From assembly GCA_021799035.1 (NCBI GenBank), contig JAJZBG010000014.1:1-50197 (forward strand): 50,197 bases of DNA, read 5' to 3'. A model generated the notes under the pieces. That model did no database searches. It was given only the letters and a program-made list of their open reading frames with translations, and had not been told where the DNA came from. Within the stretch, counting starts at the first letter, position 1; every line of letters starts with the position of its first letter. This DNA is from Actinomycetes bacterium. Its GTDB lineage: Bacteria > Actinomycetota > Acidimicrobiia > Acidimicrobiales > Acidimicrobiaceae. Below, one piece after another: positions 1-7,857 of the stretch. The position numbers and the translations under genes are program-made.

Positions 1-130
1 GTCTCGCCTCGGGCTTCCTTCCCACCCCACTTCGCAGTGACGCAGTTGCCTCCGGCTCAGGGTTAGCATCGCCGCTTCCCCTAGAGGACTTTCACCTCCA
101 ATCGATCACCCATGCCGGGCGTACAAGGCA
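1..130. repeat. possible fragment of a structured dispersed element
   Basis: No open frame is credible here. The plus strand carries a small hairpin at about 92-106 (GAGG, loop, CCTC), followed by a segment containing ATGCCGGGCG near 113-122. The arrangement (a TTGCCTCCGGCT-like block, then GGACTTTCACC, then ATGCCGGGCG) resembles a noncoding block I recall near mobile elements in unrelated bacteria. That match is from memory and unverified. The element is cut by the window edge, so its 5' extent cannot be seen. Confidence 0.3.
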
Positions 131-160
131 AAAGTCAGGGGCTGGGATATGCCCCTGACT
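129..160 (-). terminator. intrinsic terminator of the ABC importer operon
   Basis: A perfect 10-bp stem (AGTCAGGGGC at 133-142 with GCCCCTGACT at 151-160) encloses an 8-base loop. Read on the minus strand it is followed by TTTT (130-133 region). It lies 36 bases beyond the stop of the last importer gene (197), where a rho-independent terminator is expected. The T-tract is short. Confidence 0.75.
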
Positions 161-196
161 CAAGACCTAGAAAGTTACTACCTGGTGAACCGGTCT

Positions 197-1033
197 CTAG
201 CGTCCAGCCATAGTCCACTTGAAAAAACGCCTCTGCGCTAAGCGCACCAACGTTACATTGAACACCCCGATCAACGACGACAAGAACACAAGTGCCAAAA
301 GCTTCCCAGTTTGGAACCCCTGACCGTAGAAGTTGAGCATGTAGCCCAGGCCAACGTTGCTCACCTCCATTTCACCTACGATCATTCCTATGACTCCCAA
401 AGCGACACCGATTCGGACCCCGGCAAGGATGTACGGCACCGAAGCAGGAAGGATTATCTTGCGCAGCAGCTGGCGCTCGCTAAGCCCCATCGTCTTTCCA
501 ACCTCAACATAGCCGCGGCTAACGTTCCTCAATCCTCCGGCGGTGTTCAGGAGAACCGGAAAGAAGGTGATCAACACCACGAAAAGAATGCGGGCCTTGG
601 ATGAAATGCCAACCCAAACAATTAGAAGAGGTATCAAGATGTTGAGAGGAGTGGCGTTGGCCGCGTTTAAGAACGGACCAAGAATGCCTTCCGCCATGGA
701 ATATCGGCCAATGAGCATACCGAGCAAGATTCCAGCAACCAGGCCTATGAACATACCGATATAAAGTTCGCGAATGGAAATTGCAAGTGCACCCTGGGCA
801 GTCCCCCTGGCGAAAAGGACTGCGAAATCATGCGCAACACGCTGCGGCGGGGGTAGCAGGACAGGGCTGACAAAACTTGCGGCAAGTTCCCACGAAGCGG
901 CGATGATGCCCACTACCACAAGTGGCGCGACTACTACCATCCACCCGCGTTGGGCCAAGCTCGGCTTGGGCGGTTTTGGCATTCGACCTAACAGATCGTC
1001 ATCGACCTCGATATCAGCAACCTTCGCGCTCAT
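197..1033 (-). CDS. ABC transporter permease, SsuC/TauC/NitT family (second permease)
   Basis: Inner-membrane permease of 278 residues, the usual size for the SsuC/TauC/ThiX group. Hydrophobic segments begin near residue 31 and recur to the C-terminus. The EAA coupling loop for the ATPase is recognisable at about residues 176-205 (EVGKTMGLSERQLLRKIILP, then a VRIGVALG segment). Its start ATG overlaps the stop of the upstream ATPase gene by four bases (ATGA), so the two are translationally coupled. It is the last gene of a minus-strand operon of lipoprotein, permease, ATPase and permease. It differs clearly from the other permease of the operon, suggesting a heterodimeric channel. The substrate cannot be read from the sequence; sulfonate, nitrate, taurine or pyrimidine-type compounds are possible for the family. 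Confidence 0.9.
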   Translation of the reverse strand: MSAKVADIEVDDDLLGRMPKPPKPSLAQRGWMVVVAPLVVVGIIAASWELAASFVSPVLLPPPQRVAHDFAVLFARGTAQGALAISIRELYIGMFIGLVAGILLGMLIGRYSMAEGILGPFLNAANATPLNILIPLLIVWVGISSKARILFVVLITFFPVLLNTAGGLRNVSRGYVEVGKTMGLSERQLLRKIILPASVPYILAGVRIGVALGVIGMIVGEMEVSNVGLGYMLNFYGQGFQTGKLLALVFLSSLIGVFNVTLVRLAQRRFFKWTMAGR

Positions 1034-1881
1034 TCAGGCATCCCCTTGCCAGCACGTAGGTGCGCCATGATGTGGCTCCTAAGCTCAAGCGCCTTTGGAT
1101 GAGCCCTGACGTCGTAGTCCGTCCGTGGTCGGGGGAGGTCGACATCCACGATCTCGGTGATACGCCCCGGCGCCGGCTGGAACAACGCGATTCGATCAGA
1201 AAGGAAGATTGCCTCGTCAACGTCGTGTGTCACAAACACTATGGTCATTCCGAGCCGAGCCCACAAGTGGGCAATCTCCACTTGGAGAGCCTCTCTCGTG
1301 AAGTTGTCCAACTGCCCAAAAGGCTCGTCCATCAGCAAAACCTTAGGCCGGACTGCTAGAGCTCTGGCAACGCCAACCCTCTGCTGCATGCCACCGGAAA
1401 GCGTATATGGCGGGGATCCCGCAAACGACGCCAGACCTACCATCTCCAAAACTTCCATGGCCCGAGCCTTGCGGTCCTGCTTGCTCATTCCACGGGCCTC
1501 GAGACCGAGAGCTGCATTGTCGAGCACCGAGCGCCAAGGAAGAAGGTTGATGTCCTGGAACACATAGGCCATGTCCTGCGAAACGCCATCAAGCGCCTGC
1601 CCTTCGAGGGTTCTTTCTCCCGCGTCAGCCTGCTCGAGACCGTCAATGATTCTCAACAACGTAGTCTTCCCGCAACCGCTTGGGCCTACTAGAGAGATGA
1701 ACTCTCCCTGGTTGACTGCTAGATCCACGTGATCCAGCGCTATGACCGTCCGCTCCTTGGTAAAGAACGTCTTGCACATTCCCCGGACTTCAAGGATTGG
1801 ACTACCGGCCCGAGAGGATGAGCCGTGCTCCATGGTGGCAGAACCACCAACCCGTGCATCGGACTGTGCTTCGTAACTCAT
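1030..1881 (-). CDS. ABC transporter ATP-binding protein, SsuB/TauB family
   Basis: Cytoplasmic ATPase that powers the flanking permeases. It shows the Walker A motif GPSGCGKTT, a Q-loop region (AYVFQDINLLPW), the ABC signature LSGGMQQRVG, Walker B (VLLMDEPFGQLD) and the switch histidine in FVTHDVDEA, all in canonical order. I place the start at the ATG at 1879-1881 because it overlaps the TAA stop of the upstream permease (TAATG) and gives 283 residues. A longer frame reaches 1932 but would run deep into the permease gene. The C-terminus (DVDLPRPR, then the arginine-rich end) is typical of NitT/TauT ATPases. The downstream permease overlaps by four bases. Confidence 0.93.
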   Translation of the reverse strand: MSYEAQSDARVGGSATMEHGSSSRAGSPILEVRGMCKTFFTKERTVIALDHVDLAVNQGEFISLVGPSGCGKTTLLRIIDGLEQADAGERTLEGQALDGVSQDMAYVFQDINLLPWRSVLDNAALGLEARGMSKQDRKARAMEVLEMVGLASFAGSPPYTLSGGMQQRVGVARALAVRPKVLLMDEPFGQLDNFTREALQVEIAHLWARLGMTIVFVTHDVDEAIFLSDRIALFQPAPGRITEIVDVDLPRPRTDYDVRAHPKALELRSHIMAHLRAGKGMPE

Positions 1882-2819
1882 TATGCTGTACGCCTTCCTG
1901 CTGATGTATCGGCTATCCACGGGAAACGCCAACTCTGGATTTTTCGAGCGCCGGCGAAAAGAATCAGCGCCAAACCGGTCGTCGTGACGATCGTCGCGAT
2001 CAAGTCAGCGGTCTGGCTGTAGCTGCCAAATGTCTCACTCAAACCGCCCAATCCTGTGTCGCCGATTTCAGATCCTCCAAGAATCATTCCAACGGCACCT
2101 ACAGCAAGTGCGATTCGTATTCCAATAAAAATGAACGGTACGGTGCCGGGCAGATATATCTTCCATGTCTGCATCCAACCGCTTAAGCCAAACGACTTTC
2201 CAACATCCGTGAAGCTTCCCCGCACCGCCTTTACCCCAGCGTAGGTGTTGACCAGCATCGGCCACATACAGATGACCATGATGAAGGCAACCCGGGCCTT
2301 TGTGCCCAGCCCAAACCACACCTCCATCACCGGCAGCAGGGCGATTGAGGGCGTTGCGTTTCCGAACGCAACCAACGGCTCCAGGGCGCGCTCGACAACA
2401 CGTATCCGACCCATCAAGAGTCCAACTCCGACCCCGACCAGCCCGGCAATCACTATGCCCAGAATCATCTCGTAAAGACTCTGAATGAACGCCTTGGGCA
2501 AGCGGCCGTTTGCAATCAGGTGGAAGAACGAGGCTGCGATCGAAGTGGGAGTCGAGATAAAGATTGGCTTCAAAAAGAGCGCCGAGAGCTGCCACAAACA
2601 TACAGCGACGAAAACTGCAACCCAGCGGGCTATGCGCTCCTTTGAACGTTGCGACAGTCCCCGTTCATCTTGCTTCTCGGCACTGGCGCCACTTGACACA
2701 CCAATCGATCCGCTGTCTGGGTCATCGATGACAGCGGTCGAGGCCTCCTGGGTGGCTCCCAGGAGGCTCGTTCCGCTCAAGTCGCCAGAAGCGACTCCTT
2801 TTTCCGTATCTTTCGCCAC
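1881..2819 (-). CDS. ABC transporter permease, SsuC/TauC/NitT family (first permease)
   Basis: Permease of 312 residues. A long hydrophilic N-terminal extension of about 65 residues, rich in Ser, Asp and Glu, precedes the first membrane segment (VAVFVAVCLWQL). The family's EAA loop is visible as DVGKSFGLSGWMQTWKIYLP followed by a GIRIALAVGAVGM segment. It starts with GTG immediately after the TAA of the substrate-binding lipoprotein gene and ends overlapping the ATPase ATG, so it is tightly coupled to both. The low-complexity N-terminus is unusual for this family and could be cytoplasmic. With the permease at 197-1033 it gives one importer with two non-identical membrane subunits. Confidence 0.9.
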   Translation of the reverse strand: MAKDTEKGVASGDLSGTSLLGATQEASTAVIDDPDSGSIGVSSGASAEKQDERGLSQRSKERIARWVAVFVAVCLWQLSALFLKPIFISTPTSIAASFFHLIANGRLPKAFIQSLYEMILGIVIAGLVGVGVGLLMGRIRVVERALEPLVAFGNATPSIALLPVMEVWFGLGTKARVAFIMVICMWPMLVNTYAGVKAVRGSFTDVGKSFGLSGWMQTWKIYLPGTVPFIFIGIRIALAVGAVGMILGGSEIGDTGLGGLSETFGSYSQTADLIATIVTTTGLALILFAGARKIQSWRFPWIADTSAGRRTA

Positions 2820-3971
2820 TTAGTAAGCACTTTCATGAGCGCTGAACTGAGCCCAAGCGCTGTTCCATGGCGTGAGATCCATGAGCTGGGAAGCTGAATT
2901 TAGGCCAGGACCCTTGAGGGCATTCTGCTGCTTGGCGATGTTCAAGTTGAACGACACTACAGACGAAGAGACGATCGACTGATCGGTAGGCCATCCCTGG
3001 ATGCTCTGCAGCTCCTGATAAGCAGCCTGGTATTGAGAAGTCTTGTCAGCATTGTTGGTGTAAGCAGCGGCATTCTTTACCCATGCTGCCTCGTCAGTGT
3101 TGAACAGTTTGGCTGATGCAAGCCAGGCTAGGTCAATAGCTTCCGCCATTGCCGGATGTGACTTGATCCACGAAGCCTCAGCTGCCATGAAACTGTCGGC
3201 GTACTGGGGAAGAATCGTCGCTCCGACGCCTAGAACATGGAAGTTCTTGCCAGCAGTTGGCACTGCGTTGGAGTGGACAAATGCTGCATCCACCTGTCCT
3301 GCAATCAACGCGTGCAGTGACGCGCTGCTCGCCCCGGTCTTCAAGACATTCACTTGTGACTGCTGAAGTCCAGCCTTCTTGAGAACGGCAGTCAGCAGCA
3401 CCCCGTCAGGTGACGCGTCACAGCAAATCGCAATCTTCTTTCCCTTGAGATCAGAGATGGCAGCGACGCTATTCTTGGCCAAGAGCACGTCGTCAAGACG
3501 AGCCTGGTTAGGTCCGAACACGACTAGACCTGCGTCGACTTCAGTCGGAAGCGGCCCTGATGCCGAGTCGAGCGACCCGCTGGCTACCGCGAGTTCTGGA
3601 GCGTTCTTAGAAGCGTTCGTCTGGGAAGCGTTCGCTCCCCACTTCTTGAGGAACTGGACCAGGTCATAAACGTTTGTATCCCCGATGTGCGCACTACCGG
3701 CAGCATTGCCAATGGCAAATGTCAGGCCCTTCAAGTTGGGTGTTCCATCTGCATTGAAGTTCAGCTGGGTAGCGGTAGAGGGCTGGCCCGCTGCACTAGA
3801 TTTGGCCGATGAACCCGAGGCCGCGGTAGTTGCAGTCGAGCTGACCGATGAGCTTGATCCACACGCACTTGCAAGAAGCGCCAAGATCAAAGCAAGCCCT
3901 AAAAGTTTAGTCTTCAACTTCCCCCCATTTTCATTATCTGTTCTTGATGACAGGTACGTTGCGATTAGCAA
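2820..3971 (-). CDS. ABC transporter substrate-binding lipoprotein, NMT1/SsuA-like
   Basis: Extracytoplasmic binding protein of the importer. The N-terminus has a signal peptide (KLKTKLLGLALILALLASAC) ending in a lipobox-like LASAC, so the mature protein begins at a lipid-modified cysteine followed by a Ser/Thr/Ala-rich tether. The rest fits the type II NMT1/SsuA-like fold: a DASPDGVLLTAVLKKAG segment and an ALIAGQVDAAFVHSN segment are typical of that group. The start is uncertain. The annotated TTG at 3971 would put 18 residues before the charged signal-peptide head. A TTG at 3917 directly after a GGGGGGAAG run is an alternative. Expression probably starts from the promoter at 4089-4117. The ligand is unknown. 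Confidence 0.88.
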   Translation of the reverse strand: MLIATYLSSRTDNENGGKLKTKLLGLALILALLASACGSSSSVSSTATTAASGSSAKSSAAGQPSTATQLNFNADGTPNLKGLTFAIGNAAGSAHIGDTNVYDLVQFLKKWGANASQTNASKNAPELAVASGSLDSASGPLPTEVDAGLVVFGPNQARLDDVLLAKNSVAAISDLKGKKIAICCDASPDGVLLTAVLKKAGLQQSQVNVLKTGASSASLHALIAGQVDAAFVHSNAVPTAGKNFHVLGVGATILPQYADSFMAAEASWIKSHPAMAEAIDLAWLASAKLFNTDEAAWVKNAAAYTNNADKTSQYQAAYQELQSIQGWPTDQSIVSSSVVSFNLNIAKQQNALKGPGLNSASQLMDLTPWNSAWAQFSAHESAY

Positions 3972-4088
3972 CTCTTTAAATAGCGACAGACCGCCTCGGA
4001 ATGAACCTTAAAGTGAAGCCCCCAGATGACCTTCTCATCCCTGCACCCCCCAGTGAAGGAAAACCACAACCGTCGCGTCGCTTCCAAG

Positions 4089-4117
4089 TTTCTACCAGCT
4101 CGCCCAGTCTGAGTCAA
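4089..4117 (-). promoter_or_regulatory. sigma70-type promoter for the ABC importer operon
   Basis: On the minus strand TTGACT (4112-4117) is separated by exactly 17 bases from TAGAAA (4089-4094). The -35 box matches 5 of 6 consensus positions and the -10 box 4 of 6. It faces the lipoprotein gene and would give a leader of about 110 bases or more. Confidence 0.5.
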
Positions 4118-4347
4118 GTAATACGGTTATATCATTATTTGAAAAACACACCTTTGTTCTTCCCGATAGCCTTTACCTGGGAGAACAACTCAGGCTTTCC
4201 ACCTGGGATGGTCAGAAATCGCGTAGATTCTCAGCTGGTTCTAACGAAAGTCCCCCCACCAGCAAAGGTAACTGCGTTGCCAACGACCTTTGTCTCGCCT
4301 ACCGCGAAAATCGAATCAAGACCTGACAATCGCATCTAAAGATGGCG
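4118..4347 (-). other. gene-free stretch with tandem stem-loops
   Basis: The region between the aldolase stop and the importer promoter (gene-free in total from 3972 to 4347) holds two adjacent stem-loops. One pairs CAAAGGT (4263-4269) with ACCTTTG (4286-4292) and has a nested CGTT/AACG hairpin. The other pairs GCTGGT (4234-4239) with ACCAGC (4258-4263). They could form part of the 3' end of the aldolase transcript. Neither has a T-tract, and I recognise no riboswitch class. Confidence 0.35.
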
Positions 4348-5055
4348 CTAACCCAGCCATTCGGCTGGAATCACGCCCTTGTTTGCAGCAGTGACCGTAT
4401 AGTAGGACCACAGCTTTCTTGCATGCTTTTCCCTGTCAAAAGTGGCTTCGAATTTGACTAGATCCTCTTTGGTCAATGGCACAATCTCGCCGAGCAGCGC
4501 TGCGTCGGCTAAAGCCTTTGCATTCTCGACGAAGTGAACGATGTCAGCAAAAAGCGCCTTGATGTTCTCTGCAACGACTACCTCTCCATGACCCCTGAGC
4601 AGCAAAGCATTGCTCTCCCCCAATGTCCTCACCAGCTCCTGGCCCTGCTCCACGGAGGAGATGTGAGACGCGTCAATATGGATCGGAATGCCTTCAGACC
4701 AACGAACCGCATGATTTTTCATCGCCACCAAAGGACGGGCCTTTACCATTGAAAACATCGTCGTTGGGTCGTGATGAAAGTGCGCTACAGCGTTGACCTC
4801 CGGACGGGCCTTGTAGATTTCCGCATGGATGGCCGTCTCCGCGGGAGGCTTGCCGTCACCGTCTATGACGTGACCATCCAACCCGACAACCAGAAGCCGG
4901 GATGGCTCCAGATTGGAACGCACATCATCGACGGGCTGGATGAGAAACTCGTCGCCGCTAGGAAGCCTCGAGCTGATATGCCCGCTGTACTCCAAAATGT
5001 CCACGTCAACAAGCAATCTGGTGCAGATTGCAATCTCTTTGCGCATCATGTCCAT
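4348..5055 (-). CDS. class II aldolase/adducin family protein
   Basis: Zinc-dependent aldolase-fold protein of about 235 residues. The family features are present in order: a serine/glycine region near the N-terminus (SGHISSRLPSGDEFLIQP), the catalytic-site acid and zinc region (AETAIHAEIY, then AVAHFHHDP) and a later metal histidine (LLLRGHGEVV). Members act on fuculose- or rhamnulose-phosphates, 4-phosphoerythronate or similar compounds, or are decarboxylases; the substrate is not evident here. I choose the ATG at 5055 because GGGGGGA lies about five bases upstream on the minus strand. A longer frame opens at 5175, but its first 40 residues look non-conserved. It precedes the ABC importer on the same strand but is separated by about 376 bases and a promoter, so co-regulation is only a guess. 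Confidence 0.85.
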   Translation of the reverse strand: MDMMRKEIAICTRLLVDVDILEYSGHISSRLPSGDEFLIQPVDDVRSNLEPSRLLVVGLDGHVIDGDGKPPAETAIHAEIYKARPEVNAVAHFHHDPTTMFSMVKARPLVAMKNHAVRWSEGIPIHIDASHISSVEQGQELVRTLGESNALLLRGHGEVVVAENIKALFADIVHFVENAKALADAALLGEIVPLTKEDLVKFEATFDREKHARKLWSYYTVTAANKGVIPAEWLG

Positions 5056-5236
5056 TTCAGTCCCCCCGAAGTCCTGCGGGTCGGCAACCCATTTGGGCAA
5101 GCCAGACGCTGTGTCACATAACCTAGTGGATTTGGCTGCAGGCAACGTCGAAATAATTCGAATTGCGCTTTCCAACCAAATGCCTAACCAGCTGGAAGGC
5201 TAGAGTCAACAGCTCTAAAACGCCAGTCCAACTCCT

Positions 5237-6025
5237 TCATTTGCCCTTTCCAAGATTGCCGAAGGCACTTAGTATCTCGATTGGCAGAGGAAACACTAGG
5301 GTCGAGTTTCTTTCAGTGGCAACCTCGGCGAGTGTCTGCAAGGTGCGCAGCTGCAAAGCCCCGGGAGAGGCGCTGAGCCTGTCTGCCGCCTCAGCCAGCT
5401 CTTTCGATGCTTCCAGCTCACCGGTAGCTGCTATCACCTTTGCGCGGCGCTCCCTTTCCGCCTCTGCCTGCCGAGCCATTGCGCGCAGGAGCTCCTGAGG
5501 CAAAGATATGTCACGAACCTCAACCTGGCGCACCTCGACACCCCAGCTAATCGTAGATGCAGCTATAACTGCTCTGAGCTCGGCATTCACTTCCCCCCTA
5601 TGAGCAAGCAGATCATCAAGCTGAAAACGTCCGATTATTGACCTGAGCGATGTCATGGCAATTCTCTCGGACGCGAACCTGTACCTATCGACCCCCACGA
5701 CAGCTGCGACGGGATCGATCACCTGAAAATAGACCACGGCATCTACCGCTACGGTCACGTTGTCAGCAGTTATGACCTGTTGAGACGGTATGTCCACGGC
5801 CTCGACTCTGAGAGATACCTTTACCACGCGATCGATACCGGGTATGCGCACAATAGGGCCTGGTCCTTTTGCAGACTCCCTTATTCGACCAAGCCTGAAG
5901 AACACGGCGCGCTCATACTCGGGAACCACGGTGAAAAGCGCCCGGATCGCCAGAATAGCAATCACGATTACAGCCACCACGATCCCAACCACCAGTGCAG
6001 TTGCTGAAGCCAGTATTGCTATCAT
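5237..6025 (-). CDS. slipin / SPFH (band 7) family membrane protein
   Basis: Stomatin-like protein that assembles in the membrane. An N-terminal hydrophobic hairpin (residues about 5-30, AVIVIAILAIRALF) is followed by the band 7 domain, with the conserved stretches VPEYERAVFFRLGR, VDIPSQQVITADNVTVAVDA and VEVRQVEVRDISLP. A charged, Ala/Glu-rich coiled-coil region follows (RQAEAERERRAKVIAATGE). Length (262 residues) is normal for bacterial slipins. The ATG at 6025 follows a GGGGG run and matches the usual N-terminus; the open frame continues to 6106. No NfeD partner gene is adjacent, although many bacterial slipins have one. Its physiological role here is unknown. Confidence 0.92.
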   Translation of the reverse strand: MIAILASATALVVGIVVAVIVIAILAIRALFTVVPEYERAVFFRLGRIRESAKGPGPIVRIPGIDRVVKVSLRVEAVDIPSQQVITADNVTVAVDAVVYFQVIDPVAAVVGVDRYRFASERIAMTSLRSIIGRFQLDDLLAHRGEVNAELRAVIAASTISWGVEVRQVEVRDISLPQELLRAMARQAEAERERRAKVIAATGELEASKELAEAADRLSASPGALQLRTLQTLAEVATERNSTLVFPLPIEILSAFGNLGKGK

Positions 6026-6113
6026 CTTCACACCCCCAAGTTCTGGCTCGCCCTTGCGGCAGGTCAACAAGATACGCCTCGCTGCCACGAGAAGCCACAT
6101 AGGCACAGTCTTA

Positions 6114-6136
6114 GGATGACTGGCGTTGTGTCATCC
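6114..6136. terminator. perfect inverted repeat between DUF5719 and slipin genes
   Basis: GGATGAC (6114-6120) and GTCATCC (6130-6136) form a perfect 7-bp stem with a 9-base loop between two minus-strand genes. There is no T-tract, so it could be a weak terminator or a protein-binding site rather than an intrinsic terminator. Confidence 0.3.
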
Positions 6137-6204
6137 AATTGCAAAGCTTACGCCGAAAGGCCCCTAAACTTCCAGCATCAGCTCGCGCTGCCCATTCCAG
6201 CTGA

Positions 6205-7857
6205 TTAGTTTGCAAACGGAATCACTGGAACAACATAGAGATCCCCTGAGCTCTGCCCCATCACTGATCCGAGCGCGAATGGGGTCTTCGACGAGACGAT
6301 CATTCCTGTGACCTCAGGGGAAAGAGTTCCCACAGAATTGAGCTTCTTCGACTTGTTTAGCCGTTGACTGGTAGTCTGCGCAAGAAGGGCCTGTTCGGTT
6401 GGCAGCGACGCGGCTGGCTGTCCAGCAGGGGCAAGATACGTGGGGCCAAGATCGACAAGCGGGGTCTTTTGAGCCTCAGGATCACCGCGCCCGGTGTGGA
6501 TGGTTGCCAGCCAGGCTTGAGCTTGTGATATCCCCACAATGGAGGGATCGTACAAAGCAATCCAGTGCTGTGTAGTAAGTGGAGATCCTCCCACCACCTG
6601 GTACCTGGAATTTGGCGTTGACAAAGATCCAATAAACTCCTCTGCTGCAACGACTCCAAATCCGCCCTTTACCGAAACCGTGGCACTGTAGCTCTTTCCG
6701 TTTGCGACCGCGGTCTGAGCCTTCACAGAAACCACCGCGACAGAGTTTGCAGCTATTTTCTCGGTGAGGTTGTTCGTGGAAGGAGACTGGTTTGAGGCTC
6801 CCTTTGTGTTCTTGGTTTGTTGGGACTTACCAGTCTGTTTGACAACTGTTGTAGTTGAAGACGAGCTTGTGGTGCTAGTGGTAGAGCCGGTACTGACCGC
6901 TTTCAGATCGAGATAGGAAAAACTCAAGTCGGTAGTGACTCCAAAAGAATTGGGGTTGTAAATCAAAATTTCTTGATTCTGGTTGGTCGACAGTTCACCA
7001 ACAGGGAAATTCCACTGCGAACCCGTCGCTGGAAATGTTGCCAAAGCTGACAATCCAGCGTTTCCCTTGTCATTGCGTCCAACTACGCCACCCAACACAA
7101 CCCGCCCAATCCTGGTGGACACCGAAATAGCTACGTGGGTCCGGCCCGAGAAGTATTGCGTGAGATCGATGTTTTCAGATGCATGTGGAGCAATCACCAA
7201 TCCCTGCAAAGAACCGGGTGCAAACTGCTGGAACTGGGAGCTAAATGCCACATCAACCACTGCATCCTGGGCGAACGGATTAAATATTGAGATTCCCGAC
7301 TCCGATCCCGGCAGCGTGTTTGCTCCAAGAGCGACCCAGTGCGCCGATGGAGAAGAGTTGCACGGCGCGATAGCAGAGCCAAGCGGGCCAGAAATCTCCA
7401 ACTCTGCCAGAGTCCCGCCACCGTTAGCAACAAAAGAGATCGCCCCTGATTCATTTGTCGGAGTGACCACCTGCGGATACCGGAGGAAGCTATGGGGAGG
7501 AACCGTCAGCGAGCGGCTTTGCTCTGACTTGCCCACATAGGTCTTCAGGGTTGCGCTCATTCCCTTGGACGAAGTATTGGCGAGCAGAACCGAGACCTTT
7601 GTGAGACCTCCCGTTCCGGGCATGTACCAGTTGCAGTACCACGACGACGAATTGGAATTGAGGGGCGATACGCTCGCCACAGCGAGTCTTTCTGTGGCCT
7701 GAACGGTGGATACCTCAATCGGATTGCTCTTGCCAAAATTGCCTGCCGCCATACCTAGACCACCCATTACTACGAGTGCGCCCGCAAGCGAGATCAGCAC
7801 AAACCACTGCCTTGTTGAAAATCCTTTGGCTTGCTGACGCTTTTTATTTTTCGCCAT
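6205..7857 (-). CDS. DUF5719-like secreted/anchored protein
   Basis: A 550-residue protein with a basic N-terminus (KNKKRQQAKGF), one membrane-spanning or signal segment at about residues 18-40 and a large extracytoplasmic part of beta-rich, Ser/Thr/Gly/Asn-rich sequence. A low-complexity Ser/Thr tract interrupts it at about residues 322-365 (TTSTTSSSSTTTVVK and following). This architecture and its position directly downstream of a giant family 2 glycosyltransferase match the actinobacterial DUF5719 family as I recall it. The first 14 bases overlap the 3' end of the glycosyltransferase gene, so the two are probably co-translated and work together at the envelope. No catalytic motif can be seen; a structural or glycan-binding role is an inference. 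Confidence 0.7.
   Translation of the reverse strand: MAKNKKRQQAKGFSTRQWFVLISLAGALVVMGGLGMAAGNFGKSNPIEVSTVQATERLAVASVSPLNSNSSSWYCNWYMPGTGGLTKVSVLLANTSSKGMSATLKTYVGKSEQSRSLTVPPHSFLRYPQVVTPTNESGAISFVANGGGTLAELEISGPLGSAIAPCNSSPSAHWVALGANTLPGSESGISIFNPFAQDAVVDVAFSSQFQQFAPGSLQGLVIAPHASENIDLTQYFSGRTHVAISVSTRIGRVVLGGVVGRNDKGNAGLSALATFPATGSQWNFPVGELSTNQNQEILIYNPNSFGVTTDLSFSYLDLKAVSTGSTTSTTSSSSTTTVVKQTGKSQQTKNTKGASNQSPSTNNLTEKIAANSVAVVSVKAQTAVANGKSYSATVSVKGGFGVVAAEEFIGSLSTPNSRYQVVGGSPLTTQHWIALYDPSIVGISQAQAWLATIHTGRGDPEAQKTPLVDLGPTYLAPAGQPAASLPTEQALLAQTTSQRLNKSKKLNSVGTLSPEVTGMIVSSKTPFALGSVMGQSSGDLYVVPVIPFAN

Noticed and set aside
4225-4240. CTGAGA motif suggesting a TPP riboswitch upstream of the ABC importer
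   Set aside because: The rest of the thiamine box (GGGGTGCC partner, GAACCTGA-type block) is absent, and the motif lies upstream of the importer promoter.
4001-4339. 112-residue plus-strand open frame between the importer and the aldolase
   Set aside because: It spans the promoter and stem-loops, has no ribosome-binding site and no recognisable product.
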